Below, piece by piece: positions 1 through 8,126 of a stretch of DNA of 64,000 nt. Source of the DNA: Natronorubrum halophilum. Lineage in GTDB: Archaea; Halobacteriota; Halobacteria; Halobacteriales; Natrialbaceae. The notes beneath the pieces are model-generated. The model saw only the letters and a list, made by a program, of their open reading frames with translations, was not told where the DNA came from and ran no database searches. The stretch lies in assembly GCF_003670115.1 (NCBI RefSeq), contig NZ_QQTY01000002.1, forward strand, positions 372,001 through 436,000, written 5' to 3'. Made by a program: the position numbers and the translations under genes. Every line of letters starts with the position of its first letter. Position 1 is the first letter of the stretch.

Positions 1-105
1 ACGCAGAAGAAGGTCGTACTCGCAGTGCTTGTTCTCGCGGGCACGGCACTCATCGTGCAGGGAATCTACGTTGCAATGGCGATGGCCGGGGTGGAGATCG
101 TATGA
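1..105 (+). CDS. sdhD: Succinate dehydrogenase membrane anchor subunit, C-terminal end (partial)
   Basis: The gene is cut by the left edge of the window; only the last 34 codons remain, in frame 1, ending with TGA at 103-105. They encode one hydrophobic helix and the tail MAMAGVEIV. The assignment as a cytochrome b/anchor subunit of succinate dehydrogenase (complex II) rests mainly on context: its stop overlaps the sdhB start by 4 bases (ATGA), which implies translational coupling in an sdhCDBA-type operon. Whether it is SdhC or SdhD cannot be seen here; the position next to sdhB favours SdhD. Confidence 0.75.
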   Translation, partial: TQKKVVLAVLVLAGTALIVQGIYVAMAMAGVEIV

Positions 106-974
106 GCACTCAACAACCCGAACAACCCGAGAGTCAGGAGGCACCGAAAGACCCCGAAATGCGGGGGGCCGAGTCGCCGGTCGACGAGAAAGAGAAAGAA
201 GGCGGCGATATCGATCAGACGACGGCCGACAAGTCCGAACTCGAGGGCGAGTCGGTCCTCATCAAGGTGTTTCGCTACGATCCCGAGGTCGCGGACAAAC
301 AGGAGCCGCGCTTCGACGACTTCCACGTGCCCTTCGAGCGGGGGATGACCGTCCTCGATGCGGTCATGTACGCCCGGGATACGTATGACTCCTCGCTGAC
401 CTTCCGACACTCCTGTCGGCAGGCCGTCTGTGGCTCCGACGCATTCTTCGTCAACGGCAAACAGCGACTGGGGTGTAAGACCCAGCTCGCGGATTTGGAG
501 CACCCGGTTCGGATCGAACCGCTGCCCCACCAGGAGGTCGTCAAGGACCTGGTCGTCGACATGGACCACTTCTACGACCAGATGCACACCGTCGAACCGT
601 ACCTCCAGCAGGACGACCTGCCGGAGGGCGAACTCGAGGAACAGCGCCAGTCCCGGGAGAACCGCGAGAAGGTCAAGATGTCCACGCGCTGTATCTGGTG
701 TGGCGCGTGCATGTCCTCGTGTAACATCGCGGCCGGCGACAACGAGTACCTCGGTCCGGCGGCGATCAACAAGGCCTACCGGTTCGCGATGGACGACCGC
801 GAGGACGAGGACGTCAAAGAGCACCGACTCCGCATTCTCGAGCAGGAACACGGTGTCTGGCGGTGTCAGACCCAGTTCTCCTGTACCGAGGTGTGTCCGA
901 AGGACATTCCGCTCACCGAGCACATTCAGGAGCTCAAGCGGGAAGCGGTGAAGAAAAACCTGAAGTTCTGGTAA
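102..974 (+). CDS. sdhB: Succinate dehydrogenase iron-sulfur subunit
   Basis: 290 aa. The electron-transfer subunit of complex II, passing electrons from SdhA flavin to the membrane anchor. An acidic N-terminal extension of about 50 residues precedes the 2Fe-2S ferredoxin domain, whose cysteines lie in HSCRQAVCGSD and RLGC at about residues 103-127. The C-terminal alpha-helical domain has CIWCGACMSSCN (about 197-208) and SCTEVCPKD (about 260-268), which supply the 4Fe-4S and 3Fe-4S ligands. The length is larger than bacterial SdhB because of the acidic extension, which is common in haloarchaea. The start overlaps the upstream stop, and sdhA begins one base after its stop codon. Confidence 0.97.
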   Translation: MSTQQPEQPESQEAPKDPEMRGAESPVDEKEKEGGDIDQTTADKSELEGESVLIKVFRYDPEVADKQEPRFDDFHVPFERGMTVLDAVMYARDTYDSSLTFRHSCRQAVCGSDAFFVNGKQRLGCKTQLADLEHPVRIEPLPHQEVVKDLVVDMDHFYDQMHTVEPYLQQDDLPEGELEEQRQSRENREKVKMSTRCIWCGACMSSCNIAAGDNEYLGPAAINKAYRFAMDDREDEDVKEHRLRILEQEHGVWRCQTQFSCTEVCPKDIPLTEHIQELKREAVKKNLKFW

Positions 975-975
975 T

Positions 976-2832
976 ATGTACGAACACGACGTTATCGTGG
1001 TCGGCGCCGGCGGCGCCGGTCTCCGTGCTGCGGTCGCAGCGGACGAGGCGGGTGCGGACGTCGCACTGGTCTCGAAACTCCACCCGGTTCGCAGCCACAC
1101 GGGTGCAGCGGAGGGTGGAATCAACGCCGCCCTCCGAGAGGGCGACGACTGGGAGCTTCACGCCTACGACACGATGAAGGGCTCGGACTATCTGGGCGAC
1201 GCCCCGGCGGTCGAGACCCTCGCACAGGACGCTCCCAAAGACACGATCACCCTCGAGCACTGGGGAATGCCCTTCTCGCGCGAGGAAGACGGCCGCGTCT
1301 CCCAGCGACCGTTCGGCGGGCTCTCGTTCCCCCGGACGACCTACGCCGGCGCGGAGACGGGTCACCACCTCCTGCACGTGATGTACGAGCAGGTCGTCAA
1401 ACGCGGCATTCAGGTGTACGACGAGTGGTACGTCATGGATCTCGCGACGACCGACGAAGACGACCCCAACGACCGCGAGTGTCACGGCGTCGTCGCCTAC
1501 GACGTTCAGTCGGGCGCTATTGAAGGGTTCAAAGCGAACGACGGCGTCGTCCTCGCGACCGGCGGCCCCGGACAGGCCTTCGACCACACCACCAACGCCG
1601 TCTCCTGTACCGGCGACGGCCACGCGATGGCCTATCGGGCGGGCGCGCCGCTCGAGGACATGGAGTTCATCCAGTTCCACCCGACGTCGCTCCCGTCGAC
1701 GGGAGTCCTCATTTCGGAGGGCGTCCGCGGTGAGGGTGGGATCCTCTACAACAACGACGGCGAGCGGTTCATGTTCGAACACGGGTACGCGAACAACTCC
1801 GGCGAACTCGCCTCCCGCGACGTCGTCGCCCGCGCCGAACTCACCGAGGTCAACGAGGGACGCGGCGTCGAGGACGAGTACGTCCACCTCGACATGCGCC
1901 ACCTCGGCGAAGAGCGCATTCTGGACCGCCTCGAGAACATCCTCCACCTCGCGGAGGACTTCGAGGGCGTCGACGGCCTCGTCGAACCGATGCCGGTCAA
2001 ACCCGGCCAGCACTACGCGATGGGCGGAATCGAGGTCGACGAGAACGGTCAGACGTGCATCAACGGCCTCTACGCGGCCGGCGAGTGCGCCTGCGTCTCC
2101 GTCCACGGCGGGAACCGACTCGGCGGAAACGCCCTGCCGGAACTGATCGTCTTCGGCAAGCGCGCCGGCCGCCACGCCGCCGGCGAGGATCTCGGCGAGC
2201 CCCAGATCCGAACCGGCTACGGCGACGACGTCGAGGACGAAACCGAGACCGAACTGCCGGTCCACCCCGGCATGGCCGGGCTCGACACCGCCGACGGCGT
2301 CGCCGCAGACGGCGGCGAGCGAACCGACGGCGGCGTCACGACCGACGCTGACGGACTCCTCGAGCAGAAAGTCGAGCGCACGCGCGAGCACGTCGACTAT
2401 CTGATGGAGAAAGACGACGGCGTCCAGCACGCCGAAATCCGACAGAAGCTCCAGAACGCGATGACGGATTACGTCAACGTCTTCCGCACCGAGGAGGGCG
2501 TCAAGAAGGCCCTGAGACTCATCCGCGAGTGCCGCGAGGAGTATCAGGACGTCTACGTCGACGACCCGTCGAAGACGTTCAACACCGACCTCCAACAGAC
2601 CATCGAGACGCGCAACCTGATCGACGTCGCCGAGACCATCGCGCTCGGCGCACTCGTGCGCAACGAGTTCCGCGGTGCCCACTGGCGACAGGAGAACCAG
2701 ATCCGCGACGACGAGAACTGGCTCAAACACACGCTCATCTCCTGGAACGACGGCGCACCGTCGATCTTCTACCGACCGGTCATCCTCGAGGGCCAGGACA
2801 AGACCTACGAGCCGAAAGTGCGCAGTTACTGA
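976..2832 (+). CDS. sdhA: Succinate dehydrogenase flavoprotein subunit
   Basis: 618 aa. Oxidises succinate to fumarate in the TCA cycle. The N-terminal FAD-binding motif is VVGAGGAGLRAA (about residues 6-17). RSHTGAAEGGINAAL (about 36-50) contains the His usually linked covalently to FAD. The active-site region FHPTSLPSTG followed by GVRGEGG, the QHYAMGGIEVDE capping segment and GGNRLGGNALPE are all present. An acidic Asp/Glu/Thr-rich insert lies around residues 415-465 before the C-terminal helical domain. ATG at 976 follows the sdhB stop directly, and this is the last gene of the operon. Confidence 0.97.
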   Translation: MYEHDVIVVGAGGAGLRAAVAADEAGADVALVSKLHPVRSHTGAAEGGINAALREGDDWELHAYDTMKGSDYLGDAPAVETLAQDAPKDTITLEHWGMPFSREEDGRVSQRPFGGLSFPRTTYAGAETGHHLLHVMYEQVVKRGIQVYDEWYVMDLATTDEDDPNDRECHGVVAYDVQSGAIEGFKANDGVVLATGGPGQAFDHTTNAVSCTGDGHAMAYRAGAPLEDMEFIQFHPTSLPSTGVLISEGVRGEGGILYNNDGERFMFEHGYANNSGELASRDVVARAELTEVNEGRGVEDEYVHLDMRHLGEERILDRLENILHLAEDFEGVDGLVEPMPVKPGQHYAMGGIEVDENGQTCINGLYAAGECACVSVHGGNRLGGNALPELIVFGKRAGRHAAGEDLGEPQIRTGYGDDVEDETETELPVHPGMAGLDTADGVAADGGERTDGGVTTDADGLLEQKVERTREHVDYLMEKDDGVQHAEIRQKLQNAMTDYVNVFRTEEGVKKALRLIRECREEYQDVYVDDPSKTFNTDLQQTIETRNLIDVAETIALGALVRNEFRGAHWRQENQIRDDENWLKHTLISWNDGAPSIFYRPVILEGQDKTYEPKVRSY

Positions 2833-2846
2833 CGAGCCACGCTCCG

Positions 2847-2852
2847 TTTTTT
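2847..2852 (+). terminator. T-tract after sdhA
   Basis: Six T residues directly after CTCCG, 15 bases past the sdhA stop. Archaeal RNA polymerase terminates at short U-tracts, so this may end the sdh transcript. No stable hairpin precedes it. Confidence 0.4.
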
Positions 2853-2912
2853 CGATCGGTTCGGTTCAGGATCACCAGAGCTAAGGCGTCTCCACCGCTA
2901 TCGTGGTCCGGT

Positions 2913-4217
2913 ATGTTATTGTCGGGGACGGTTGTCGCTGACGCCGAGACCGTGATTCAAGATGGTGCCGTCGTCGTCGAAGACGATCTGATCGTCGCCG
3001 TGGGGGACCGGCTGGACTGCCTCGAGCGGTACCCGGATCACGAACGCGAGTCGTACGACGTGCTCACGCCGGGTACCGTCGGTGCGCACGTCCACTCCGT
3101 CCAGAGCCTCGGCCGCGGCATCGCCGACGACACCGAACTCCTCGACTGGCTGTACGAGTACGTGCTGCCGATGGAAGCGTCCATGTCCCCGGACGCGATG
3201 CGGACGGCCGCCGAACTCGGCTACCTCGAGATGATCGAGAGCGGAACGACGACCTGCATCGACCACCTCTCGGTCGCCCACGCCGGGGAGGCCTTCGAGG
3301 CGGCCCGGGAACTCGGGATTCGCGGCCGACTCGGAAAGGTAATGATGGACAAGGACGCCCCGCCGGGGCTGCTCGAGGAGACCGACGAAGCCCTCGCCGA
3401 GAGCGAACGACTCATTCGCGAGTACCACGGCGTCGACGACGGCCGCATTCGCTACGCCGTGACGCCGCGGTTCGCCGTGAGCTGTACCGAAGCCTGTCTT
3501 CGCGGGACGCGGGACCTCGCGGACGCCTACGACGACGTGATGATCCACACGCACGCGAGCGAGAACCGCGGCGAGATCGCGGCCGTCGAGGACGAAACCG
3601 GTCGGCGGAACATCCACTGGCTCAACGAGGTCGGGCTGACCGGAGAGGACGTCGTGCTCGCACACTGCGTCTGGACCGACGAGTCCGAGCGCGAACTCCT
3701 CGCGGAAACCGGAACGAACGTGACCTACTGCCCGTCCTCGAACATGAAGCTGGCGAGCGGCGTGGCACCGGTGCTCGATTATCTGGACCGGGGCATCAAC
3801 GTCGCGCTGGGCAACGACGGGCCGCCGTGTAACAACACGCTCGATCCGTTCACGGAGATGCGACAGGCGAGCCTCCTCCAGAAAGTGGACCGACTCGAGC
3901 CGCAGGCGCTGCCGGCCCAAACGGTGTTCGAAATGGCGACGATCAACGGGGCGCAGGCCGCGGGATTCGACCGCGTCGGAAAACTTCGCGAGGGCTGGAA
4001 AGCCGATATCCTCGGCCTCGAGACGGACGTGACCCGCGGGACGCCGATTCACGACGTGCTCTCGCATCTGACGTTCGTCGCGCACGGCGACGACGTGCAG
4101 TTCACGATGGTCGACGGCGACGTGTTGATGCGCGACGGGGAGGTCCTCGTCGCGGACGCCGCAGCGATCAGGTCGAACGCGCGTGCGTTCGCCGCCGAAC
4201 TGGACGCCGCCACCTGA
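2913..4217 (+). CDS. Amidohydrolase family deaminase (MtaD/SsnA/guanine deaminase-like)
   Basis: 434 aa with the start at 2913; the open frame runs further upstream into sdhA, but MLLSGTVVADAETVIQDGAV is the usual N-terminus of this family. It has the metal-dependent TIM-barrel signature: HVHSVQSLGRG (metal-binding H-x-H), HTHASENRGE, a downstream AHC, and GNDGPPCNNTLDPF containing the late catalytic Asp. This places it among cytosolic deaminases or chlorohydrolases acting on purine-like or 5'-deoxynucleoside substrates (MtaD, SsnA, guanine deaminase). The exact substrate cannot be read from sequence. It stands alone between the sdh operon and a convergent small membrane gene. Confidence 0.85.
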   Translation: MLLSGTVVADAETVIQDGAVVVEDDLIVAVGDRLDCLERYPDHERESYDVLTPGTVGAHVHSVQSLGRGIADDTELLDWLYEYVLPMEASMSPDAMRTAAELGYLEMIESGTTTCIDHLSVAHAGEAFEAARELGIRGRLGKVMMDKDAPPGLLEETDEALAESERLIREYHGVDDGRIRYAVTPRFAVSCTEACLRGTRDLADAYDDVMIHTHASENRGEIAAVEDETGRRNIHWLNEVGLTGEDVVLAHCVWTDESERELLAETGTNVTYCPSSNMKLASGVAPVLDYLDRGINVALGNDGPPCNNTLDPFTEMRQASLLQKVDRLEPQALPAQTVFEMATINGAQAAGFDRVGKLREGWKADILGLETDVTRGTPIHDVLSHLTFVAHGDDVQFTMVDGDVLMRDGEVLVADAAAIRSNARAFAAELDAAT

Positions 4218-4263
4218 CGACGGGCGATTCGACGACCGACGAAAAGGAGCGAGCGACAGCCGT

Positions 4264-4458
4264 TTACAATCCGAGCGCGTCGAGCACGCCGATTCCGAGA
4301 TCGACAGCCTGTACGAGTTTGTATCCCAGATAGATGCCGATGATTCCCATCAGTCCCGGTAGCTCCGGCGGTGCCGGTATAGGGACGTCGAAGAGGCCGA
4401 AGAACGCACCGGTGAGCACGCCAGTCAACAACCCGAGTACGACGAGTTCCCAATTCAT
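4264..4458 (-). CDS. XapX-type small membrane protein
   Basis: 64 aa from ATG at 4458; a longer reading from 4521 would add 21 residues, but MNWELVVLGLLTGVLTG is the recognisable family start. It has two predicted membrane helices separated by a short loop containing PIPAPPELPG, which is the hallmark of the XapX domain family of unknown function. It is convergent with the amidohydrolase, with 46 bases between the stops. The role is unknown. Confidence 0.75.
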   Translation of the reverse strand: MNWELVVLGLLTGVLTGAFFGLFDVPIPAPPELPGLMGIIGIYLGYKLVQAVDLGIGVLDALGL

Positions 4459-4610
4459 ACCGATGAGCGGGTCGGTGACGACAAAAATACACTGACTCGC
4501 GGTCGGCCTACTCCGGGACACGTTCGATCGGGCGTGGGTCGCTCACGATCGAAGAATCGCAAGCAGCCGCCGGACTCGAGCGTCCGTTATCGACGATCGA
4601 CGACACTCAG

Positions 4611-4620
4611 TTTTAATATT
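4611..4620 (+). promoter_or_regulatory. TATA-like box for a leaderless transcript
   Basis: TTTTAATATT centred about 27 bases before the ATG at 4643. This spacing is what a leaderless haloarchaeal mRNA needs, and it supports choosing 4643 over the in-frame ATG at 4619, which would lie inside the box. Confidence 0.6.
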
Positions 4621-4642
4621 GTCGAAGGTCGGACTGTGTAGT

Positions 4643-4867
4643 ATGCAACTCGACGGTCACACAGATTTGATGGTATCGATCCCGGACGATATCGAGTCGG
4701 CACAGGCGAAGCTCGTCTACCTCTACCTTGCGGTCTGGGAAACTGCGACGGCCGACGACCTCTGTACGACGCTCGAGATCAACAAGGGAACCGCCCTCTC
4801 GATCACCGGCACGCTCCGGAAGCGTGGCCACCTCGAGCGGACGGATGGACGGTACGAACTCGCCTGA
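4643..4867 (+). CDS. Small winged helix-turn-helix transcriptional regulator (TrmB/MarR-like)
   Basis: 74 aa. MQLDGHTDLMVSIPDDIESAQAKLVYLYL leads into a helix-turn-helix: ATADDLCTTLEINKGTALSITGTLRKRGHLERTDGRYEL, which fits a single wHTH domain of TrmB/MarR type. It has no effector domain, so it is probably a DNA-binding or protein-interaction module like many short haloarchaeal regulators. The start is set by the TATA-like box at 4611-4620. The targets are unknown; it is a monocistronic gene. Confidence 0.75.
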   Translation: MQLDGHTDLMVSIPDDIESAQAKLVYLYLAVWETATADDLCTTLEINKGTALSITGTLRKRGHLERTDGRYELA

Positions 4868-5009
4868 CTGCCGTCTCGAGGTGGGGGGGGGTGGCGGAGT
4901 CTACCTGTTCCGAACGCGTTCCGAGCATCGCGGAAGGGCGGGCTGTTACACCACACTGGCCGCGAGAAATAGCGAGTCGAACCGCCTTCCGGCGCGTTTG
5001 ATCGGCGAC

Positions 5010-5825
5010 TTACAACTCGATTCGCTCGACTAACTGCTCGCGGTTCTCGTTCGTGTTGACCGCGACGATTCGGATCAGATCCTCGAGACCGGAGCCCTTG
5101 AGCTTTGCTTTGAGCAGGTTGTCGACCTGGTAGACGCCGGCGGCGTTGGTCATCTCGATTTCGACTAGTACGGGACTGCCGTCGCCCTCCTGAAGCGAAA
5201 CGCGGCTGATCGCTTGGCTCGAGAGGGTGTTGATGCCGCGGCCGCCGTGTTCGTAGGGGATCCGCGAGCGACCGCGCTCCATATCGAGGGCGTCGGCGAC
5301 GCGGATGACGCCCGCCTCGGTCGTCAGGGGGGTCTCGGACCGGTGATGGCAGAGGATCGCGTGGAGGACCTCCCCTTTCACTCGGACGGCGTCGGCGACG
5401 TCGTAAAACTCGGGCAGCACGCGATCCAGAATATCCGAGGCCAGCGGGATCGAGTAGTAAGCGTGCTCGTCTCGGTGGACGACGTGACCGACGTCGTGGA
5501 GCGTCGCCGCGAGCGCGATGATGACCGACTCGTCCGCCTCGGCCAGCCCTTGCTGGCGCGCGCCGTTGAAGTCGACGCTGCCGGCCTTGAGCAGATCGTA
5601 GAGACACAGCGCTCGGTTGCGAACGATCTCGATGTGTTTCGCGCCGTGATCGTTGTACTGCATCCGGTCGACCGCGTTGACGTTCTGGGCCTCGAGATAG
5701 GTCTGAATCTCCTCGTCCTCGAGCACGAACTCGAGGACGCGGTTCAGTTTCTCGTCGGGGAAGTGGTGGTCGGCGTCAGGACGGTAGACACGGCGTGCAG
5801 AATCGTCGCCAACGGAATCGCTCAT
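5010..5825 (-). CDS. HD-domain metal-dependent phosphohydrolase family protein
   Basis: 271 aa, soluble. The HD signature is visible: residues around 70 (NDHGAKHIEIV), ALAATLHDVGHVVHRDEH (about 109-126, with the H-D pair) and CHHRSETPLTTEAGVIRVADALDMERGR (about 163-190), which supply the metal ligands. Such proteins hydrolyse phosphate esters of nucleotides; the substrate here is not determinable. The C-terminal 80 residues form a mixed alpha/beta domain ending in NENREQLVERIEL. The gene is monocistronic. The 142 bases on its downstream side contain only a nine-G run (4883-4891). Confidence 0.85.
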   Translation of the reverse strand: MSDSVGDDSARRVYRPDADHHFPDEKLNRVLEFVLEDEEIQTYLEAQNVNAVDRMQYNDHGAKHIEIVRNRALCLYDLLKAGSVDFNGARQQGLAEADESVIIALAATLHDVGHVVHRDEHAYYSIPLASDILDRVLPEFYDVADAVRVKGEVLHAILCHHRSETPLTTEAGVIRVADALDMERGRSRIPYEHGGRGINTLSSQAISRVSLQEGDGSPVLVEIEMTNAAGVYQVDNLLKAKLKGSGLEDLIRIVAVNTNENREQLVERIEL

Positions 5826-5918
5826 ATGGGTCCATCGATTGCTGACTAAAAAAGCCCTGCGACGGTCGGCGTTCGATCGGATTCTCGCTCGAGGCTGATC
5901 GGATCGCGTGTGGTCCGT

Positions 5919-6398
5919 TCAGGCCGCGTCTTCGACGGCGACTTCGACCTCGTCGTAGTCGGGTTCGACGCCGGGATCGTCGCTGACCCACTTGTAGGTG
6001 ATCGTGCCGTCGGCGTCGACGACGAACACCGAGCGCTTGGCGACGCCGTAGACGCCCAGATCGGCGAAGTCCATCTCGACGTCGTAGTCGTCGATGATCT
6101 CCTTGTTGTAGTCGCTGATGAGTCCGAACTCGAGGTCGTTCTGGGCGCGGAACTCGTTCAGCGCGAACGGGGAGTCGCGGCTGACGCCGTAGACGCTGGC
6201 GTCGAGGTCGTTGAACGACGCGAGTCGGTCCTGGAACGCACACATCTCGGTCGTACAGACGCCGGTGAACGCGCCCGGGAAGAAGGCGAGGACGATCGGT
6301 GCCTCGTCTGCGAGACGATCCGAGAGGGTGAACGAGTCAACGTCGCCGGTTGCGAGCGGTGCGGTAAAGTCGGGTGCGGAATCTCCGGTTTCAGGCAT
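5919..6398 (-). CDS. Peroxiredoxin (Bcp/AhpC-TSA family)
   Basis: 159 aa. A thiol peroxidase that reduces H2O2 and organic peroxides. The thioredoxin-like fold motif FFPGAFTGVCTTEMCAFQD carries the peroxidatic Cys48; a second Cys at 53 gives the C-x4-C arrangement typical of Bcp-type atypical 2-Cys enzymes. The rest matches the family (VYGVSRDSPFALNEF, KRSVFVVDADGTITYKWV). It is cytosolic, with no signal peptide. The start at ATG 6398 opens onto a 320-base divergent region shared with tatA. Confidence 0.93.
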   Translation of the reverse strand: MPETGDSAPDFTAPLATGDVDSFTLSDRLADEAPIVLAFFPGAFTGVCTTEMCAFQDRLASFNDLDASVYGVSRDSPFALNEFRAQNDLEFGLISDYNKEIIDDYDVEMDFADLGVYGVAKRSVFVVDADGTITYKWVSDDPGVEPDYDEVEVAVEDAA

Positions 6399-6718
6399 CG
6401 GTGGCTACTTGACGGCAACCGGGAAAGTCAGTTTCGTTCGTGGAATCGAACGCGGGAGCGCGGTGACCGGACCAGTACCAGCGTGTGACGACGCGGTTCG
6501 TTCTCGAAAATACCCGCACAATCGCTCCGGTGTGCCGTTTCCGCGATACGCACGGCGGAGCCGGGTCGCTTCGATTCGTTTCGAAAAGAGGATAAGGTAC
6601 GACAATGTTCCACTTGTAATTAGCTCGATAGTCCGCTTCAAGCGGACTTTCGCCGAAACTTGTTCTACTAAGCGGTCCAAAAAGGTTATAATTGCCAGCG
6701 GATAAGCCACGTATAGAG
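6399..6718. other. Divergent intergenic region between peroxiredoxin and tatA
   Basis: 320 bases without a convincing gene. It holds the perfect palindrome at 6630-6648 and a TATA-like TTATAA at 6686-6691 for tatA. Open frames on both strands here have no family resemblance and atypical composition. Confidence 0.7.
6630..6648. promoter_or_regulatory. Perfect 19-bp palindrome upstream of tatA
   Basis: AGTCCGCTT and AAGCGGACT flank a single C. The site ends 71 bases before the tatA ATG and about 38 bases upstream of its TATA-like box. It could be an operator; a transcription terminator is less likely because no T-tract follows. A related half-site, AAGCGGTCC, occurs at 6670-6678. Confidence 0.5.
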
Positions 6719-7027
6719 ATGGTAGCCGAAATCGCACCGCTGTTCATCCCCGGCGCACCCGGGGGTCCGGAACTACTGATCATCCTTTTCATCGCCATTC
6801 TCCTGTTCGGGGCCAACAAGATCCCGAAGCTCGCACGGTCGACCGGCGAGGCCATGGGAGAATTCCAGAAGGGGCGTGAAAAGGTCGAAACGGAACTCGA
6901 CGAAATGCGCGAATCGGGATTCGAGGAGAACGACGAGTTCGACGAGGACGAAGACGACTTCGTCGACACGGAACCCGTCACCGAAGAGACGGAAACGGAC
7001 ACCGACACCGAGACGGAAACCAACTAA
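6719..7027 (+). CDS. tatA: Sec-independent protein translocase TatA
   Basis: 102 aa from ATG 6719, chosen because TTATAA at 6686-6691 gives leaderless spacing; an upstream in-frame start would add nine residues. After a short N-terminus, one membrane helix (about residues 15-33) runs into the conserved LFGANKIPKLARSTGEAMGEF amphipathic helix. The tail after about residue 60 is acidic with repeated Glu/Asp/Thr. TatA pores export folded proteins with twin-arginine signals, which is the main secretion route in haloarchaea. No tatC is visible in this window. Confidence 0.92.
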   Translation: MVAEIAPLFIPGAPGGPELLIILFIAILLFGANKIPKLARSTGEAMGEFQKGREKVETELDEMRESGFEENDEFDEDEDDFVDTEPVTEETETDTDTETETN

Positions 7028-7031
7028 CTCG

Positions 7032-7037
7032 TTTTTT
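7032..7037 (+). terminator. T-tract between tatA and the tRNA gene
   Basis: Six consecutive T five bases after the tatA stop and seven bases before tRNA-Arg. It probably ends tatA transcription. Confidence 0.35.
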
Positions 7038-7043
7038 CTCGAG

Positions 7044-7116
7044 GGGCGTGTGGCCTAGCGGAGAGGGCAGGAGGTTCCTAACCTTCTGATCGCGGGTTCG
7101 AATCCCGTCACGCCCG
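7044..7116 (+). tRNA. tRNA-Arg (anticodon CCT)
   Basis: A complete cloverleaf can be folded: acceptor GGGCGTG pairs with CACGCCC, the D-stem is GCCT/GGGC, the anticodon stem GGAGG/CCTTC encloses the loop TTCCTAA (anticodon CCT, reading AGG), and the T-arm is GCGGG-TTCGAAT-CCCGT. The discriminator is G; CCA is not encoded. No intron is present. A 23-bp copy of the 3' end lies 114 bases downstream. Confidence 0.96.
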
Positions 7117-7208
7117 TTATCGTGCTGAGCGGCAGCGAGGCCGATAACGGATTGAGCGGAATTCGAATCAGGGAGGTCGCGCGCAGCGAAGTGAGCACGT
7201 CCGACCGT

Positions 7209-7231
7209 GGTTCGAATCCCGTCACGCCCGT
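7209..7231 (+). repeat. Copy of the tRNA-Arg 3' end (possible att scar)
   Basis: These 23 bases are identical to 7095-7117, covering the T-loop, the 3' T-stem and the 3' acceptor strand of tRNA-Arg(CCT) plus one base. The 5' half of the tRNA is missing, so this is not a second gene. Such 3'-end duplications are left when tyrosine-recombinase elements integrate into tRNA genes. Only about 90 bases separate the copies, so any element has been lost or was never large. Confidence 0.75.
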
Positions 7232-7358
7232 CCGTCGGCGAACGTCAGTGAGCCGTACGGACGGCACTCCGGGAATCGACCGACTTTCTCGAGCCGGAGC
7301 CACGCCTCGCTCTCGAGGGGCGGCTGGTAGCGAACGGACGGAAAACGCGAGCGGCGAG

Positions 7359-8126
7359 TTACCGCGAGGTCCAGCCGCCGTCGACCGCCAGACAGGTCCC
7401 GGTCACGTAACTCGCGGCGTCGCTGGCGAGAAAGACGACCGGGCCGGCGATTTCGTCCGGGTCGGCGAACCGATCCAGCGGCGTACGATCGAGGATCGAC
7501 CGTCGAAGCCGTTCGTTCGCCTCGAGCGATTCGGTGAGCGCCGTCGAGACGTAGCCGGGGGCGACGGCGTTGACTCTGACCTCGGGTGCCCAGTCGAGCG
7601 CCATGCTCTTCGTGAGCCCGACGAGCCCGTGTTTCGACGCGACGTAGGGGTGTTGTCGGGGGAGCCCGACGAGGCCACCGACGCTCGCGACGTTGATAAC
7701 CGACCCCCCGCCGCTCTCGTGAAGGAGGTCCGCCGCTGCTCGCGTCACTTCGTACGCGCCGTTCAGATTGACGTCGAGGACGCGATCGAGGCTCTCGGCC
7801 GAGACGTCCTCCGGACGACCGAGCGCGTCATCGGGATTGAATCCGGCGTTGTTGACGACGATATCGACGCCGCCGAACGCGTCGTCGGCCCGGTCGATCG
7901 CGTCGGCGACCGCATCGGGATCGGTGACATCGGCGGAGACGGCCAGTGCATCCCCGCCATCTGCCTCGATTTCCTCGGTGACGGCCTCGATCTCGTCCGT
8001 CGAGCGCGCGGACGGGACGACCGCGGCACCGGCGTTCGCGAGGCCGACCGCGATCGCACGACCGATACCGCGTCCGCCGCCGGTGACGATCGCGACGTCC
8101 CCCTCGAGGCTGAATCCCTTACTCAT
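7359..8126 (-). CDS. SDR family NAD(P)-dependent oxidoreductase
   Basis: 255 aa, classical short-chain dehydrogenase. The Rossmann motif TGGGRGIG is at about residues 15-22, NNAG at 92-95, the catalytic Ser in INVASVGG (about 148), and Y161-x3-K165 in YVASKHG. The C-terminal LASDAASYVTGTCLAVDGGW is typical of the FabG/glucose-dehydrogenase subgroup. Substrate unknown; 3-oxoacyl reductase or sugar/alcohol dehydrogenase are possible. It is monocistronic, with no metabolic partner beside it. Confidence 0.9.
   Translation of the reverse strand: MSKGFSLEGDVAIVTGGGRGIGRAIAVGLANAGAAVVPSARSTDEIEAVTEEIEADGGDALAVSADVTDPDAVADAIDRADDAFGGVDIVVNNAGFNPDDALGRPEDVSAESLDRVLDVNLNGAYEVTRAAADLLHESGGGSVINVASVGGLVGLPRQHPYVASKHGLVGLTKSMALDWAPEVRVNAVAPGYVSTALTESLEANERLRRSILDRTPLDRFADPDEIAGPVVFLASDAASYVTGTCLAVDGGWTSR

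Noticed and set aside
934-2730. 598-codon open frame antisense to sdhA
   Set aside because: High GC at third positions leaves long antisense frames free of stops; sdhA on the other strand has full family motifs.
4883-4891. Run of nine G as a phase-variation tract
   Set aside because: It lies between genes, outside any reading frame; at most a sequencing-sensitive spot.
7055-7303. 82-codon minus-strand open frame over the tRNA-Arg and its copy
   Set aside because: It translates the antisense of the tRNA and its 3' copy (the repeated GVTGFEP pattern), a known false ORF type.
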